64,000 nt of DNA from Propionibacteriaceae bacterium (GCA_031262485.1 JAISHO010000049.1:49999-113998), one strand, 5' to 3'. Shown: positions 39,059-49,265, counted from the stretch's first letter. The notes: a model not told the origin generated them from the sequence alone. Translations and numbers: made by a program.

Positions 39059-39952
39059 TCAGGGCTTCTCGCCCGGCGCCAGTGTCAACACCTCGGCTCC
39101 CGTCTCGGTGACGACGAGGCTGTGCTCGAACTGAGCGCATCGGGAATAGTCATTGGTGACGACCGTCCAGCCGTCGTCCCAGACATGGTTGGCGGCCTCG
39201 CCCAAGGTGAGCATCGGCTCGATGGTGAACGTCATACCCGGTTCGATGACCGTCGTCACCCGCGGCTCGTCGTAGTGGAGGACGACGAGCCCGGAGTGGA
39301 ACGCGGTGTGGACGCCATGACCGGTGTATTCGCGCACGACGCCGTAGCCGAAGCGTTTGGCGTAGGCCTCGATGACGCGTCCGATGATGTTGAGCTGGCG
39401 GCCTGGTTTGACGGCCTTGATGGCGCGGTCCATCGCCTCTTTGGTGCGCACCATGAGGTCGCGGGAGGCTTGGTCGATCTCGCCGCAGGGGAAGGTGACG
39501 CAGGAGTCGCCGTGGACGCCGTTCTTGAAGACGGTGATGTCGATCTTGACGAGGTCGCCGTCCTCGAGCGGGCGGGCGTCGGGGATGCCATGGCAGATGA
39601 CCTCGTTGACGGAGGTGCAGATCGCCTTGGGGAAGGGCGGGGCGCCATGGCCCGGGTAAAGCAGGGCCGAGGGGTAGGCGCCATGGTCGCAGACGAATTC
39701 GTGGGCGAAGGCGTCGAGTTGGTCGGTCGTCACCCCGGGGGCGACGAGCTTGCCCGTCTCGGCGATGGCGAGCGCGGCGAGCGCTCCAGCCTCCCGCATC
39801 GCCTCGATGATCTCGGGCGGTTGGACGTCGGAGCCGGTGTACGGAGGATCGACGTCGAGGCCGACGTAATTCGGTCGGGGGATCGAGGCCGGCACGGGGC
39901 GCACGGGGGAGACGGGGTACGGTTCGACGGTGGGGCGCGCGGTTGGAGTCAC
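39059..39952 (-). CDS. map: Methionine aminopeptidase, type I
   Basis: Removes the initiator Met. About 297 aa. Metal ligands are in KIDITVFKNGVHGDSC (two Asp), TGHGVHTAFHS (His), TIEPMLTLG (Glu) and FEHSLVVTETG (Glu). The Pro-rich N-terminal extension (PRPNYVG and repeated P-V-P type turns) matches the longer MetAP1c subtype. GTG 39952 chosen: TACGAT lies 8 nt upstream, and no Shine-Dalgarno sequence is visible. Divergent from glnA. Confidence 0.92.
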   Translation of the reverse strand: MTPTARPTVEPYPVSPVRPVPASIPRPNYVGLDVDPPYTGSDVQPPEIIEAMREAGALAALAIAETGKLVAPGVTTDQLDAFAHEFVCDHGAYPSALLYPGHGAPPFPKAICTSVNEVICHGIPDARPLEDGDLVKIDITVFKNGVHGDSCVTFPCGEIDQASRDLMVRTKEAMDRAIKAVKPGRQLNIIGRVIEAYAKRFGYGVVREYTGHGVHTAFHSGLVVLHYDEPRVTTVIEPGMTFTIEPMLTLGEAANHVWDDGWTVVTNDYSRCAQFEHSLVVTETGAEVLTLAPGEKP

Positions 39953-39960
39953 GAGACGAC

Positions 39961-39966
39961 ATCGTA
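39961..39966 (-). promoter_or_regulatory. -10 box of map, near-leaderless geometry
   Basis: On the minus strand TACGAT, 8 nt, then GTG 39952. Confidence 0.4.
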
Positions 39967-40030
39967 ACCGACGTGAAACAACCTCCGGCCATAGTGACAC
40001 CTGTGGCGCGACATGCGATATTTCTCATGT

Positions 40031-40075
40031 GTCTGGCGCCGGTATCGTGGCCGGTGACGAACCCGGGCGCCAGAC
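40031..40075. promoter_or_regulatory. Inverted repeat upstream of glnA
   Basis: GTCTGGCGCC (40031-40040) and GGCGCCAGAC (40066-40075), perfect over 10 bp with a 25-nt spacer that contains TATCGT, a possible -10 box. Either an operator spanning the promoter or a leader hairpin. It does not fit the GlnR box pattern. Confidence 0.4.
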
Positions 40076-40100
40076 TGGTCGGTGATAAGGGGGAACGCCT

Positions 40101-41438
40101 GTGAGCAAGCAGACCGAATACGTGTTGAGGGCGATGGAGGAGCGCGACGTCCGCTTCGTGCGGCTCTGGTTCACTGACGTGCTCGGATTCCTCAAGTCGG
40201 TCGCGATCTCACCGACCGAGGTGGAGGAGGCCTTCGACGAAGGGATCGGTTTCGACGGCTCGGCGATCGAGGGCTTCGCCCGAGTGTACGAATCCGACAT
40301 GATCGCCCGGCCCGACCCGTCGACGTTCCAAACCCTGCCGTGGCGTGACCAGGCCAAGCCGACGGCGCGGATGTTCTGCGACATCGTCTTGCCCGACGGC
40401 TCGCCGTCGTTCGCCGATCCGCGCCACGTCCTCAAACGGGCCCTCAAGAAAGCGGGGGAACGCGGCTTCACGTTCTACACCCATCCCGAGATCGAGTTCT
40501 TCCTCTTCCGCACCCCGCTGCCCACTGGCGAACCGCCTGAGCCGCTCGACAACGCCGGCTATTTCGACCACACGAACTTAGGTCAGGGCTCCGATTTCCG
40601 CCGCAAGACGATCTCGATGCTCGAACAGATGGGGATCTCGGTCGAGTTCTCCCACCACGAGGCCGCCCCCGGGCAACACGAGATCGATCTGCGTTACGCC
40701 GACGCTCTCTCCACGGCAGACAACATCATGACCTTCAGAGTGGTTGTCAAGGAAGTAGCGGCATTGCTTGGTATCCACGCCTCGTTCATGCCGAAACCCC
40801 TGGCCGATTTCCCCGGCTCCGGCATGCACACCCACATGTCCCTCTTCGAGGGAGACACCAATGCTTTCTATGACGCGTCGGACGAATACCACCTCTCCAA
40901 GGTCGGCCGTCAATTCGTCGCCGGCCTGTTGGCGCACGCCGCCGAGATCACCGCGGTGACGAACCAGTGGGTCAACTCCTACACCCGCCTGGCCGGAGGG
41001 GGAGAGGCTCCGGCCTACATCTGCTGGGGCCGCAACAACCGCTCCGCTCTCGTGCGGGTGCCCGGCTACAAACCCTCCAAAGCGGCCTCGACGCGCATCG
41101 AACTGCGCTCGATCGACCCGGCCACCAATCCGTATCTGACCTTCGCCCTCATCCTCAACGCCGGCCTCGACGGCGTCGACCGCGGCCTCGAACTGCCCCC
41201 CGGCGCCGAGGACGACGTCTGGAGCCTGAGCGACCGCGAACGCCACGCCCTCGGCATCGAACCCCTGCCGCGCAACCTCGACGAAGCCGTCAACATCATG
41301 GAGCGCTCCGAACTCGTCGCCGAAACCTTGGGCGAGCATGTCTTCGACTTCTTCATCAAGAACAAGCGAGCCGAGTTCGAGTCCTACCGCCACCAAGTGA
41401 CCCCGTGGGAGCTGAACCGGTTGTTGCCCTCCCTGTGA
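40101..41438 (+). CDS. glnA2: Glutamine synthetase, GlnA2-like
   Basis: Makes glutamine from glutamate, ammonia and ATP. The 445-aa protein follows mycobacterial GlnA2 closely: VRLWFTDVLGFLKSVAI, GIGFDGSAIEGFARV, HPEIEFFLF, GSGMHTHMSLFEGD, GRNNRSALVRVPGY and the C-terminal LGEHVFDFFIKNKR. The NLYDLP adenylylation motif of the classical GSI-beta form is absent, so this enzyme is probably not a GlnE target. GTG 40101 or an adjacent codon; GGGGGAACGCCT precedes the start. Ends at a strong terminator. Confidence 0.93.
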   Translation: MSKQTEYVLRAMEERDVRFVRLWFTDVLGFLKSVAISPTEVEEAFDEGIGFDGSAIEGFARVYESDMIARPDPSTFQTLPWRDQAKPTARMFCDIVLPDGSPSFADPRHVLKRALKKAGERGFTFYTHPEIEFFLFRTPLPTGEPPEPLDNAGYFDHTNLGQGSDFRRKTISMLEQMGISVEFSHHEAAPGQHEIDLRYADALSTADNIMTFRVVVKEVAALLGIHASFMPKPLADFPGSGMHTHMSLFEGDTNAFYDASDEYHLSKVGRQFVAGLLAHAAEITAVTNQWVNSYTRLAGGGEAPAYICWGRNNRSALVRVPGYKPSKAASTRIELRSIDPATNPYLTFALILNAGLDGVDRGLELPPGAEDDVWSLSDRERHALGIEPLPRNLDEAVNIMERSELVAETLGEHVFDFFIKNKRAEFESYRHQVTPWELNRLLPSL

Positions 41439-41443
41439 CAGGG

Positions 41444-41478
41444 GATCGTTCGATTCTGTGACGAAGGATCGAACGATC
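41444..41478. terminator. Terminator between glnA2 and dprE2
   Basis: GATCGTTCGAT (41444-41454) and ATCGAACGATC (41468-41478), perfect 11-bp stem, followed on the plus strand by AGCCTTCTTATTTC. It lies between convergent genes and may serve both. Confidence 0.75.
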
Positions 41479-41610
41479 AGCCTTCTTATTTCAGTGTCAG
41501 ACTGCGCGGCGGCCTGATCGCCGGCGGCGATCAGTGCAGCGGCGATCAAAGCAGAAGGCGATGCGAAGATTCTCGGTCGAAACGAAGGAAGACGAAGGAA
41601 ATGGTCGCTC

Positions 41611-42372
41611 TCACAGCGGCAATAGACGCATGATCGGCGCCGGAATGTGGTGGAGCACGAGCATGACGAGCCGGAAGAGCGGCGGTACCCAGACGATGGG
41701 CTTGTGGGCACGGGCGGCTTCGACGATGATGCGGGCGGCTTCGTCGGGGTCGAGGGTGAGGGGGGCGTCGGGCATGCCGACGGTCATCTTGGTACGGATC
41801 ATGCCGGGGCGGGCGACGGTGATGCTCACGCCGGTGTTGCGGTGGGCCTCGTTCAATTGGGTGAAGAAACCGTCGAGGCCAGCTTTGGTGGAGCCGTAGA
41901 CGAAGTTGGAACGGCGCACCTTCTCGCCGGCGACCGAGGAGCAGACGATCATCTGGCCGTGGCCTTGTTCGCGCATGCGGTTCGCCAGGAGGACGCCGAC
42001 GCTGACGGCTCCGGTGTAGTTGACGCCGATGAAGTCGACGACACGGGCTTGATCTTGCCAGAGCGTGTCGGCGTCGCCTAAGAGGCCGAAGGCGATGATG
42101 GCGAGGTCGATGTCGCCCTCCCCGGCGATCTGATCGACGGCCTTCGGATGGCCAGCGGTGTCGAGAGCGTCTAAGTCGACGACCCGCACACTTAGGGCGC
42201 CGGCCGTCGTCATCTGCTCGACGGCGCTCTCGCGCTCAGAACTGGCCGGGCGGATGCCTAGGACGACATGGGCGGGAGCCTGAGCGAGATACTCCGCCAC
42301 GATGGCCAAGCCCAATTCGGAGGTTCCCCCGAGCAAAGCGATCGTCTGCGGATCGCCGGTCGCGTTGATCAC
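41611..42372 (-). CDS. dprE2: Decaprenylphosphoryl-2-keto-ribose reductase (DprE2-like SDR)
   Basis: Second half of the epimerase that makes decaprenyl-phosphoryl-arabinose; it reduces the keto intermediate with NADH. The 253-aa short-chain dehydrogenase has [17 protein letters not shown] (nucleotide loop), the family-specific [13 protein letters not shown] and [18 protein letters not shown] segment, and catalytic [14 protein letters not shown] (Tyr and Lys). It aligns along its length with mycobacterial DprE2. GTG start overlaps the dprE1 stop as GTGA. Confidence 0.88.
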   Translation of the reverse strand: MINATGDPQTIALLGGTSELGLAIVAEYLAQAPAHVVLGIRPASSERESAVEQMTTAGALSVRVVDLDALDTAGHPKAVDQIAGEGDIDLAIIAFGLLGDADTLWQDQARVVDFIGVNYTGAVSVGVLLANRMREQGHGQMIVCSSVAGEKVRRSNFVYGSTKAGLDGFFTQLNEAHRNTGVSITVARPGMIRTKMTVGMPDAPLTLDPDEAARIIVEAARAHKPIVWVPPLFRLVMLVLHHIPAPIMRLLPL

Positions 42373-43745
42373 ACCAACTCCAATCGTCGTGCCATGTCGG
42401 AGAGAAAGACACCATCAGGGTCGACCCGTTGTCTCACGGCACGCCACTCGTCGATCCTGGGATACATGGCGTGGAAGGTCGCGGCGTCGGTGCGCGAGTC
42501 CTTGGCGACGTAGAGGCGTCCGCCGAACTCGAGGATTCGCCGGTCGAGCGAGGCGAGGAAGGGGCCGAGATCCGGCTTGATGGGGAAGTCGACGCACACG
42601 TTCCAGCCCGCCATCGGGTAGGACAAGGGAGCCTCGTTGCCGGGGCCGAAGAGCTTGAAAACGTTGAGGAAGGAATAGTGCCCGCTGGCTTGAATGTCGC
42701 GCAAGATGCTTGTGAACTCGTCGACCGCTTGAGGAGGCACGACGAACTGGTATTGGAGGAACCCCTTGGTGCCGTAAGCCCGGTTCCAGTGGCCGATGAG
42801 GTCGAGCGGGTGGTAGAACCCGGTCAACGTCTTGACCTTGCCGGTGTAGTTCCCGGAGGCGGCGTACCACAGCGAACCGAGCGTGCCGAAGGTGAGCTTG
42901 TTGGCCAACCCGTTGGGGAAGACATCCGGCAGATCGACGAGCGACTTCGCCTCGAAACGATAGGGATCCTCGCGCAGCTTGGGCGGCAACTGGTCGAGCG
43001 TGGCGATCGAGCCACGGGAGATCGCGGCCCGGCCCATGCGCGGGGGAGCGGAGATCGTGTCGAACCACGCCGAGGAGAACGGGTAACGAGCCTCGGAGCC
43101 ATCGGTGTGAACAGCGATCGTCTCCTCGAGCGAGGAGGTGACGAGGCCGTCGGCGATGAAATAGGACGTCTCGACCGGCTGCAGACTCAACCGAGCCCGC
43201 ACGATGACGCCCGTCAACCCGACGCCGCCGACTGTGGCCCAAAACAGCGAGGCGTCCGGATCATCCGGCGAACCGCCGGGGCGCAGCACCTTGACGCTGC
43301 CATCGGCCGTCACCAGCGACATCTCGGCCACATGGCTGCCGAAGCTTCCGGCCGAATGGTGGTTCTTGCCGTGGATGTCGCAGGCGATCGCCCCACCGAC
43401 GGTGACATGGCGCGTGCCCGGCAACACCGGAACCCACAAACCGTGGCGCAATCCGGCCCGCACCAACTGATCGAGGGTGACGCCGGCGTCGACCTCGGCC
43501 GTCGCCGTGGCGGTGTCGATCGTGTGAATGACGTCCATGGCGGTGAGATCGACGATCTGCCCGCCCGAGTTCTGCGCCGGATCGCCATAGGAACGCCCCA
43601 TGCCCCGGGCGATCAGACCACGCGTCGTCCGTGGGCGGGTGACGAGCGCCACCACCTCCTCGACCGATCGCGGGTACGACAGATGAGCCGGTGTCGGAGC
43701 GGTGCGCCCCCACCCGGTCACAAAACGATCTACTGACGTGTCCAT
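42369..43745 (-). CDS. dprE1: Decaprenylphosphoryl-beta-D-ribose oxidase (DprE1-like)
   Basis: FAD enzyme oxidising decaprenyl-phosphoryl-ribose at C2', the first half of the epimerisation to the arabinose donor. 458 aa, three shorter than mycobacterial DprE1 at the N-terminus. FAD-binding [15 protein letters not shown] (48-62) and [16 protein letters not shown] (121-136) are present. [10 protein letters not shown] (381-390) contains Cys384, matching the Cys387 targeted by benzothiazinones; Lys415 corresponds to Lys418. ATG 43745 was chosen because TAGGGT lies 7 nt upstream; the longer frame to 43937 has no support. Confidence 0.9.
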   Translation of the reverse strand: MDTSVDRFVTGWGRTAPTPAHLSYPRSVEEVVALVTRPRTTRGLIARGMGRSYGDPAQNSGGQIVDLTAMDVIHTIDTATATAEVDAGVTLDQLVRAGLRHGLWVPVLPGTRHVTVGGAIACDIHGKNHHSAGSFGSHVAEMSLVTADGSVKVLRPGGSPDDPDASLFWATVGGVGLTGVIVRARLSLQPVETSYFIADGLVTSSLEETIAVHTDGSEARYPFSSAWFDTISAPPRMGRAAISRGSIATLDQLPPKLREDPYRFEAKSLVDLPDVFPNGLANKLTFGTLGSLWYAASGNYTGKVKTLTGFYHPLDLIGHWNRAYGTKGFLQYQFVVPPQAVDEFTSILRDIQASGHYSFLNVFKLFGPGNEAPLSYPMAGWNVCVDFPIKPDLGPFLASLDRRILEFGGRLYVAKDSRTDAATFHAMYPRIDEWRAVRQRVDPDGVFLSDMARRLELV

Positions 43746-43752
43746 CGCCTTC

Positions 43753-43758
43753 ACCCTA
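43753..43758 (-). promoter_or_regulatory. -10 box of dprE1, leaderless geometry
   Basis: On the minus strand TAGGGT, 7 nt, then ATG 43745. Confidence 0.5.
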
Positions 43759-43806
43759 CCCGCCCCATGGTTGAACACCCATGCCTGAGAGGGTCGGCGG
43801 GGGAGG

Positions 43807-46797
43807 TCAACGACGCGTCGCCGGGCGGGGAACGGTGTCGTCCAGCCCCCAGAACAAGCGGTCGGCGATCGATCGGGCGTGACGGGCGTGGCGGCGCCAG
43901 ACCTCGTCGAGCCGGGAGGCCCCGCCGGACAGCCCACCGCAGAGCGCGCCGACTTGGGCGGCGTCGGTGGCGTCGGCCGGGATGATGTCGGAGGCCTTAT
44001 TGCGCACCAGCATGATGGCGTTGCGAATCCGGCTGGCCCACACCCAGGCCTCGCTCAACCCGTCCACGTCCGCGTGGTCGATGAGCCCAGCCTCCTCACC
44101 GGCCCGAAGCGCAGGAATCGTGCCGGTGACGCGAAGCCCTTCGACCTCGTCGCCATGACCGAGCTGGAGCAACTGGGCGACCCATTCGACGTCGCTCAGC
44201 CCGCCGGGGCCGAGCTTGACGTTGCGCCGGGGATCGACGCCGCCGGGCAGGCGTTCCTTCTCCATGCGGGCCTTGAGACGGCGGATCTCGACGATGTCGT
44301 CGGGCCGCAACCCGCCGGGGCGATAACGGATCTCGTCGACGGCGGCGAAGAAGGCCTGACTGATCGCCGGATCGCCAGCGCCGTGGCGAGCCCGCAGGAG
44401 GGCTTGAGCCTCCCAAGGCGACGACCACTTGCGGTAATAGGCGATATAGGACGACAAACTGCGCACGAGGGGACCGTTGCGTCCCTCCGGGCGCAGATCG
44501 AGGTCGAGGGCGAGGGTGAACTCGCCACCCGGCCCGCCGACGATCTCACGCAGGGCTCCGACGACGGCCCGGCCCGCGTCGAGCGCGGCGGGATCCTCGC
44601 TGTCCTCGACGATGACCATGAGATCGGCGTCCGAACCATAGGAGGTCTCCGCCCCGCCCCAGCGGCCCAGCGCGATGATCGCCATCGACGGAGCGCCAGG
44701 GACTCGGGCCCGGGCCAACGCCAAAGCGGAGTCCAGGACGGCGTCGGTCAATCCCGTCAAATCGTCGCCGACCCGGTGAATGTCGCTGCGCCCCAGCACG
44801 TCGCTGGCGGCGATCCGCAACAACTCGCGCCGACGCACCGAGCGGATGAGGCCCGGCCCGCGATCGTCGTCGCTGTGACGACGGACGATCTCGTTCAACT
44901 CGCCGCGGATCGAGGCCAGGTCGGGCGGGTCCCCCTCGTCGATGAGGATCTCCACACTCGTCGGGGCCTTCTGCAAGAGTGCGGCGACATAGCGGGAGCG
45001 CGACAGCAAGGTGGCGAGGTTCTGCGCCATCTCTCCCTCATCGCGCAACGCCCGCAGATAGAACGGCGTCGAGCCGAGGGCGTCGGAGAGCTGACGGAAG
45101 GCGAGCAACCCGAGATCAGGGTTGAAGCCTTCGGCGAACCAGCCCAACATGGCTGGCAGGAGATGGTGCTGAATCTCCGCCCGACGCGACATCCCGCTCG
45201 TGAGCGCCTCGATGTGGCGCAGCGCCGCCGCCGGATCGGCGTACCCGAGGACACGCAGCCGCGTCTCGGCCGCCTCGGGCGTGAGACGGATATCGGCCGA
45301 GGGGATCCGCGCCACCGCCTCAAGGAGGGGGGAGTAGAAGATCTCCCGGTGGAGGCGGCGCACGGTGCGGGCCGATTCCTGCCACCGCTGGGTGACCTCG
45401 CTGGCCCCCACGCCGATCGCGCGGCCCAACCGGCGCAGATCAGCCGGATCGGCCGGGAACAGGTGCGTGCGGCGCAAGTGGTACAGCTGCACCCGGTGCT
45501 CGAGCACACGCTGGAATCGGTAGGCCTCAGCCAACGTGGCCCCGTCGGCCCGCCCGATATAGCCGTGAGCTGTCAACTCGGCCAAGGCGGGCAAGGTGCC
45601 CCGTAGCCGGAGACGTTCGTCAGCGCGCCCATGGACCAACTGGAGGATCTGGACGGAGAACTCGGTGTCGCGCAACCCGCCGGAGCTCAACTTGATCTCA
45701 CGGTCGCGTTGCCGTTCGGGGATCTGATCGATGACGCGCCGGCGCATCGCCTGGGCGTCGGCCAAGAAACCGTCCCGTTGGGCCGCTTCCCACACGAGGG
45801 GGGCGACGAGCGCGACGAACTCCTCGCCCAAGGCCATGTCGCCGGCCATCGGACGGGCCTTGAGCATCGCCTGATACTCCCAGTTGCTGGCCCATTTCTC
45901 GTAGTAACGTCGCATTCCGGCGAGCGAGCGGACGAGCGGGCCGGCGGCCCCCTCGGGGCGCAAGTTGGCGTCGAGCGGCCAGATTGTCCCCGCCGGGGTG
46001 GCCGCCGAACACACCCGAGACAAACGGGCGACCAACTGGGTGGCGAGCTGGTTGGCCGCCTCCGCGCTCAACACCGCCTCGCCGTCCGCGCCGGTCACCG
46101 GTTCGGCCACATAACAGACGTCGACGTCGGAGATGTAGTTGAGCTCTTGGGCGCCCGTCTTTCCCAAGGCGATGACGGAGAGACGGACCTGCTCGAAACC
46201 CGCCACCTCGCTGCGGGCGATGGCGAGCCCGCCTTCGACAGTCGCGTCGGCCAGATCGGCCAACTCGGCCATCACCTCGTCAAGCGCCTCGACCGGTTCA
46301 GGGGCCGTCAGATCACGGGCCGCGACGCGCATGAGATGGCGCCGGTAGGCCCATCGCAGTTCCTCGACCGCCTTGGCACGCGTCGCGACCGGATGGGGGG
46401 CGAGCGGATCGGCGCCGAGCCGCTCGAGCAGATCGGAGCGGATCCGTGCGGCGGGCCACCGTGTCGGCTCCTCGAAGACGGCCTCGGCGTCGCCCGGGCG
46501 CAAGGTCAACCAATGGCCGAGTGCGGCTGAGCCTCCCGTCAGCGCCGCCAACCGGGCCAGCGAACGGGGTCGATTGATCCACGCCTGCATATCGATCGAC
46601 GGGGCGAGCGCGGCGATCGCGCCGAGGGCGACCTCGGGGTCGATGACCGTCGCGCACGCGTCGAAAACGATCTCGGCGTCCTCCCCGACCCGCTCGCGGA
46701 TCCGCTCAGCTGCGGCGCCCGCCGCCGGGGAACGGAGGAAGGCCCAGTGGGCGCCCACCGTCGGCGCCGGAGAGGGCGACGAAAGTGGTTGTTCCAT
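43807..46797 (-). CDS. glnE: Glutamine synthetase adenylyltransferase/deadenylase
   Basis: GlnE adds and removes AMP on glutamine synthetase according to nitrogen status. The 996-aa protein has two nucleotidyltransferase domains: the N-terminal one with [19 protein letters not shown] (about residue 212) and the C-terminal one with [20 protein letters not shown] (about 700). A central helical region lies between them. Both active-site Asp pairs are present. TAGGGT lies 6 nt before ATG. glnA2 next door lacks the target Tyr motif, so the substrate is presumably a glnA1 elsewhere. Confidence 0.94.
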   Translation of the reverse strand: MEQPLSSPSPAPTVGAHWAFLRSPAAGAAAERIRERVGEDAEIVFDACATVIDPEVALGAIAALAPSIDMQAWINRPRSLARLAALTGGSAALGHWLTLRPGDAEAVFEEPTRWPAARIRSDLLERLGADPLAPHPVATRAKAVEELRWAYRRHLMRVAARDLTAPEPVEALDEVMAELADLADATVEGGLAIARSEVAGFEQVRLSVIALGKTGAQELNYISDVDVCYVAEPVTGADGEAVLSAEAANQLATQLVARLSRVCSAATPAGTIWPLDANLRPEGAAGPLVRSLAGMRRYYEKWASNWEYQAMLKARPMAGDMALGEEFVALVAPLVWEAAQRDGFLADAQAMRRRVIDQIPERQRDREIKLSSGGLRDTEFSVQILQLVHGRADERLRLRGTLPALAELTAHGYIGRADGATLAEAYRFQRVLEHRVQLYHLRRTHLFPADPADLRRLGRAIGVGASEVTQRWQESARTVRRLHREIFYSPLLEAVARIPSADIRLTPEAAETRLRVLGYADPAAALRHIEALTSGMSRRAEIQHHLLPAMLGWFAEGFNPDLGLLAFRQLSDALGSTPFYLRALRDEGEMAQNLATLLSRSRYVAALLQKAPTSVEILIDEGDPPDLASIRGELNEIVRRHSDDDRGPGLIRSVRRRELLRIAASDVLGRSDIHRVGDDLTGLTDAVLDSALALARARVPGAPSMAIIALGRWGGAETSYGSDADLMVIVEDSEDPAALDAGRAVVGALREIVGGPGGEFTLALDLDLRPEGRNGPLVRSLSSYIAYYRKWSSPWEAQALLRARHGAGDPAISQAFFAAVDEIRYRPGGLRPDDIVEIRRLKARMEKERLPGGVDPRRNVKLGPGGLSDVEWVAQLLQLGHGDEVEGLRVTGTIPALRAGEEAGLIDHADVDGLSEAWVWASRIRNAIMLVRNKASDIIPADATDAAQVGALCGGLSGGASRLDEVWRRHARHARSIADRLFWGLDDTVPRPATRR

Positions 46798-46803
46798 GGT
46801 GAA

Positions 46804-46809
46804 ACCCTA
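46804..46809 (-). promoter_or_regulatory. -10 box of glnE, leaderless geometry
   Basis: On the minus strand TAGGGT, 6 nt, then ATG 46797. Confidence 0.5.
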
Positions 46810-46827
46810 GCGTTCCCTCCGTCGCCG

Positions 46828-46875
46828 GCGCAGTCGTGTGGCGAACGAGCCAATACAGCGCAGTCGTATGGCGAA
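46828..46875. repeat. Two 18-bp direct repeats in the divergent glnE promoter region
   Basis: GCGCAGTCGTGTGGCGAA (46828-46845) and GCGCAGTCGTATGGCGAA (46858-46875) differ at one base and start 30 bp apart, about three helical turns. They lie between the divergent glnE and SCP2-like promoters, so a regulator-binding site is plausible. Confidence 0.6.
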
Positions 46876-46957
46876 ATAACCGATCGCGGGTTCGCCATGA
46901 GAGGCGGCGGCGCCACATTCAGGCGAGCGGAAGCGGCACGCGAATCGGACGACCGCT

Positions 46958-46963
46958 TAGAAT
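46958..46963 (+). promoter_or_regulatory. -10 box of the 46970 gene, leaderless geometry
   Basis: TAGAAT, 6 nt, then ATG 46970. Confidence 0.5.
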
Positions 46964-46969
46964 CCGCCC

Positions 46970-47425
46970 ATGGCGGTTTCCGAAGAACGCACCCGCGCCC
47001 AGGTCGAGGCGGCCATCGCCCGTCTCGCCGGTGAGATGGCGTCTCCAACCGGTCGAAGTGGGCCGAGAACACTGGCCGACCTTCTCCTCGCGGTCGAAGA
47101 CGAGGGCCGCGTCGTCGATCCCGCCGACCTCGCCCTGGCCGTCAGGGCCGGCGCCGCCGCTCTGGCTCGGCGCCGCCCCGGCCGTTCCGTCGAAGTCCGC
47201 GTGCCGCCCTACGTCGCCGTCCAAATCGGCACCGGGATCGACGAGGGGCCCGGGGCTGGGCCCAGCCACAAACGGGGCACACCGCCCGCCGTCGTCGAGA
47301 TGAGACCCGCCACTTTCCTCGCCCTCGTCACCGGGCGGATCGCTTGGGCGGAGGCGCTCGGCGCCCACGACGTCACCGCCTCCGGGGCCCACACCGATCT
47401 GGCGGACGCTTTCCCGCTCGCCTGA
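46970..47425 (+). CDS. Sterol-carrier-family (SCP2-like) protein
   Basis: A 151-aa protein of the actinobacterial 'bacterial SCP ortholog' type. After a helical N-terminus, a beta-rich core RSVEVRVPPYVAVQIG is followed by HKRGTPPAVVEMRPATFLAL and the C-terminal helix-turn WAEALGAHDVTASGAHTDL, the pattern seen in SCP2 and maleylpyruvate-isomerase-like domains. Ligand unknown. It diverges from glnE. Confidence 0.65.
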   Translation: MAVSEERTRAQVEAAIARLAGEMASPTGRSGPRTLADLLLAVEDEGRVVDPADLALAVRAGAAALARRRPGRSVEVRVPPYVAVQIGTGIDEGPGAGPSHKRGTPPAVVEMRPATFLALVTGRIAWAEALGAHDVTASGAHTDLADAFPLA

Positions 47426-47554
47426 CCCCAGGACGCACTCGCGCGGATCAGCGCTTGACACAAGGGTGGTTGGATGTCGAACTCCCGTGGTCTCTCCGGC
47501 GCCCCTCGGCCTCGCCCACCCCGTGAGCGGATCTGGCGAAGGATTCAGAAGAAC

Positions 47555-49210
47555 TCAGTCGATGTGCTGGGCGAGTCGGTAGCTGGTCGCATCGCCGCTT
47601 TGGGCGGTCGAATAGATCGTCTCGAAATCAGCGCCGGGATAATACCCCTCGGCCAACTGGGCTGGATCGCCCGGATCGGAACTCCAACCCACCGTCGGGT
47701 CGATGACGACGAAATCGGGCACGACTCCGTCGTCGAGCGGGCCGATCCAGTAGACGGTGTGATCGGCCACGAGATAGGTGATGAGTCCGGTGTCGGCCGC
47801 CACCGAGGTTCCGGCTGGCATGAGAGCCATGACCGCCTCCGCCTCCTGCGCCCGGGGGTTGTCGGCGTACGTCTCCGGCTTGACGAGGTCGCCCAGCGGA
47901 TACGACGCGCACGAGATCAACCCGAAGGCGAGCGCCAGCGGCGGCACGAGTCGGCCGTAGCGCCGTACCGCCGGCGAAAGGGAGACACGGAACTTGCTCA
48001 ACGCGTCGATCATGGCGGCGAAGAGGATCGGCATGAGGATGAGCGAGTAATGCCACGTCGTCCCCCAATACCCCTCGTTGGGGGAGATGAACCGCCACAG
48101 CAGCGTGGGCAAGGCGATGAGGGTGAGCCAGGAGACCGCCGCCGAACCGATCGTGACGGCGCCGCACATGACGAGCGTGACGACCTTCGAGGCCGGGGTC
48201 AGCAAGGAGGCGAGCAGGGCGGGGATCGTCGTGAGGATCTCGACCCCGCGCTGACTCATACCCACCGTCGTGTTGTTCTCACCGTCGAGGCGTTGCCAAT
48301 ACTGCCACTGGCCGTCGGGGCTGAAGGAGGGGACGATGACGAAGAGGATGAGCAGGGGAGCGACGACGCCGATCGCCGTGACGATCGCGCCGATCTTGAA
48401 CTGACGCTCGGCGTCGGCCAGCGCATCGGCGTCGGTGGCGTCGACCATGGCGCTGTCAGCGTCGTGCCTCTCAACGTCGGACACCTCCGTGTCTGCGTCA
48501 TCCCCGTCGAAACGTTCCGGGTCGGAGCTTTCCGCCGCTCCCATCCGAGCCCGCAGCCGACGACGTCGGAAGAACCCGCCGCCCACCATGATGAGGCCGA
48601 TGACGAGAACGTTGAACCCGAGATCCTCCTTGACGCCGAGCAGGAGGACAGTCCAGATAGCCGCCGAGCGCCAGCGTCCGTCCACGAGGGCGGTCAGACC
48701 GAAGGCGAGGATGGGGACGGCGATGCAATATTCGTGGAACTGGACGTCGACGCCCGATTGCAGCCCCCAGGAGATCCCGTAAGCGGCCCCCAGCATTGCC
48801 CCGGCGGGCGCGCCGAGCCGGCGGCGAGCCAACCCGGCGATCGGGATGATCGAGATCGCGACGAGGGCGCACTGGGCGACCAGCAGCGTGACGGCCGAGG
48901 GGAAGAGGGCGTAGAAGGGGGCGATGATGACGAGGAGGGGGGAGAAGTGATCGCCCAGCTGATTGAACCCCACCCCCTTGATGTCGACGATCGGAGCGCC
49001 GAAGTGGGCGTAGCCCTTGATCGCCTCCTCGAAGATCGCCAGATCCCAACTCGGCGACGACATCCGGTGCCAACGCGCCAGCGACAAGGCGAGATAAGCG
49101 ATGAAAACGACGAGGGCGATGGCCCAGGCCGGCCACCAGAAGTGGGGGGCGATCCGGGCGGTCACCCGCTCGCGGAATCGTCGCAACGGTGGAACCGGCT
49201 CATCACTCAC
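47555..49210 (-). CDS. DUF2079 polytopic membrane protein
   Basis: A 551-aa integral membrane protein with roughly nine or more hydrophobic segments. The family's N-terminal region is visible: HRMSSPSWDLAIFEEAIKGY and FNQLGDHFSPLLVIIAPFYALFP, then HFSPLL- and FHEY-type motifs. An acidic cytoplasmic loop (about 225-265) and an extracellular C-terminal domain (about 450-551) follow. DUF2079 resembles glycosyltransferase-C type fold proteins in layout; substrate unknown. GTG 49210 chosen: CACAAT lies 6 nt upstream and the longer frame is unsupported. Confidence 0.8.
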   Translation of the reverse strand: MSDEPVPPLRRFRERVTARIAPHFWWPAWAIALVVFIAYLALSLARWHRMSSPSWDLAIFEEAIKGYAHFGAPIVDIKGVGFNQLGDHFSPLLVIIAPFYALFPSAVTLLVAQCALVAISIIPIAGLARRRLGAPAGAMLGAAYGISWGLQSGVDVQFHEYCIAVPILAFGLTALVDGRWRSAAIWTVLLLGVKEDLGFNVLVIGLIMVGGGFFRRRRLRARMGAAESSDPERFDGDDADTEVSDVERHDADSAMVDATDADALADAERQFKIGAIVTAIGVVAPLLILFVIVPSFSPDGQWQYWQRLDGENNTTVGMSQRGVEILTTIPALLASLLTPASKVVTLVMCGAVTIGSAAVSWLTLIALPTLLWRFISPNEGYWGTTWHYSLILMPILFAAMIDALSKFRVSLSPAVRRYGRLVPPLALAFGLISCASYPLGDLVKPETYADNPRAQEAEAVMALMPAGTSVAADTGLITYLVADHTVYWIGPLDDGVVPDFVVIDPTVGWSSDPGDPAQLAEGYYPGADFETIYSTAQSGDATSYRLAQHID

Positions 49211-49216
49211 CGTCCC

Positions 49217-49222
49217 ATTGTG
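49217..49222 (-). promoter_or_regulatory. Candidate -10 box of the DUF2079 gene
   Basis: On the minus strand CACAAT, 6 nt, then GTG 49210. Weaker match than the other leaderless promoters. Confidence 0.3.
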
Positions 49223-49265
49223 AGGCTTGAGCCAAATGAGGGCCACTTGGCTTCGGCGACGACAG

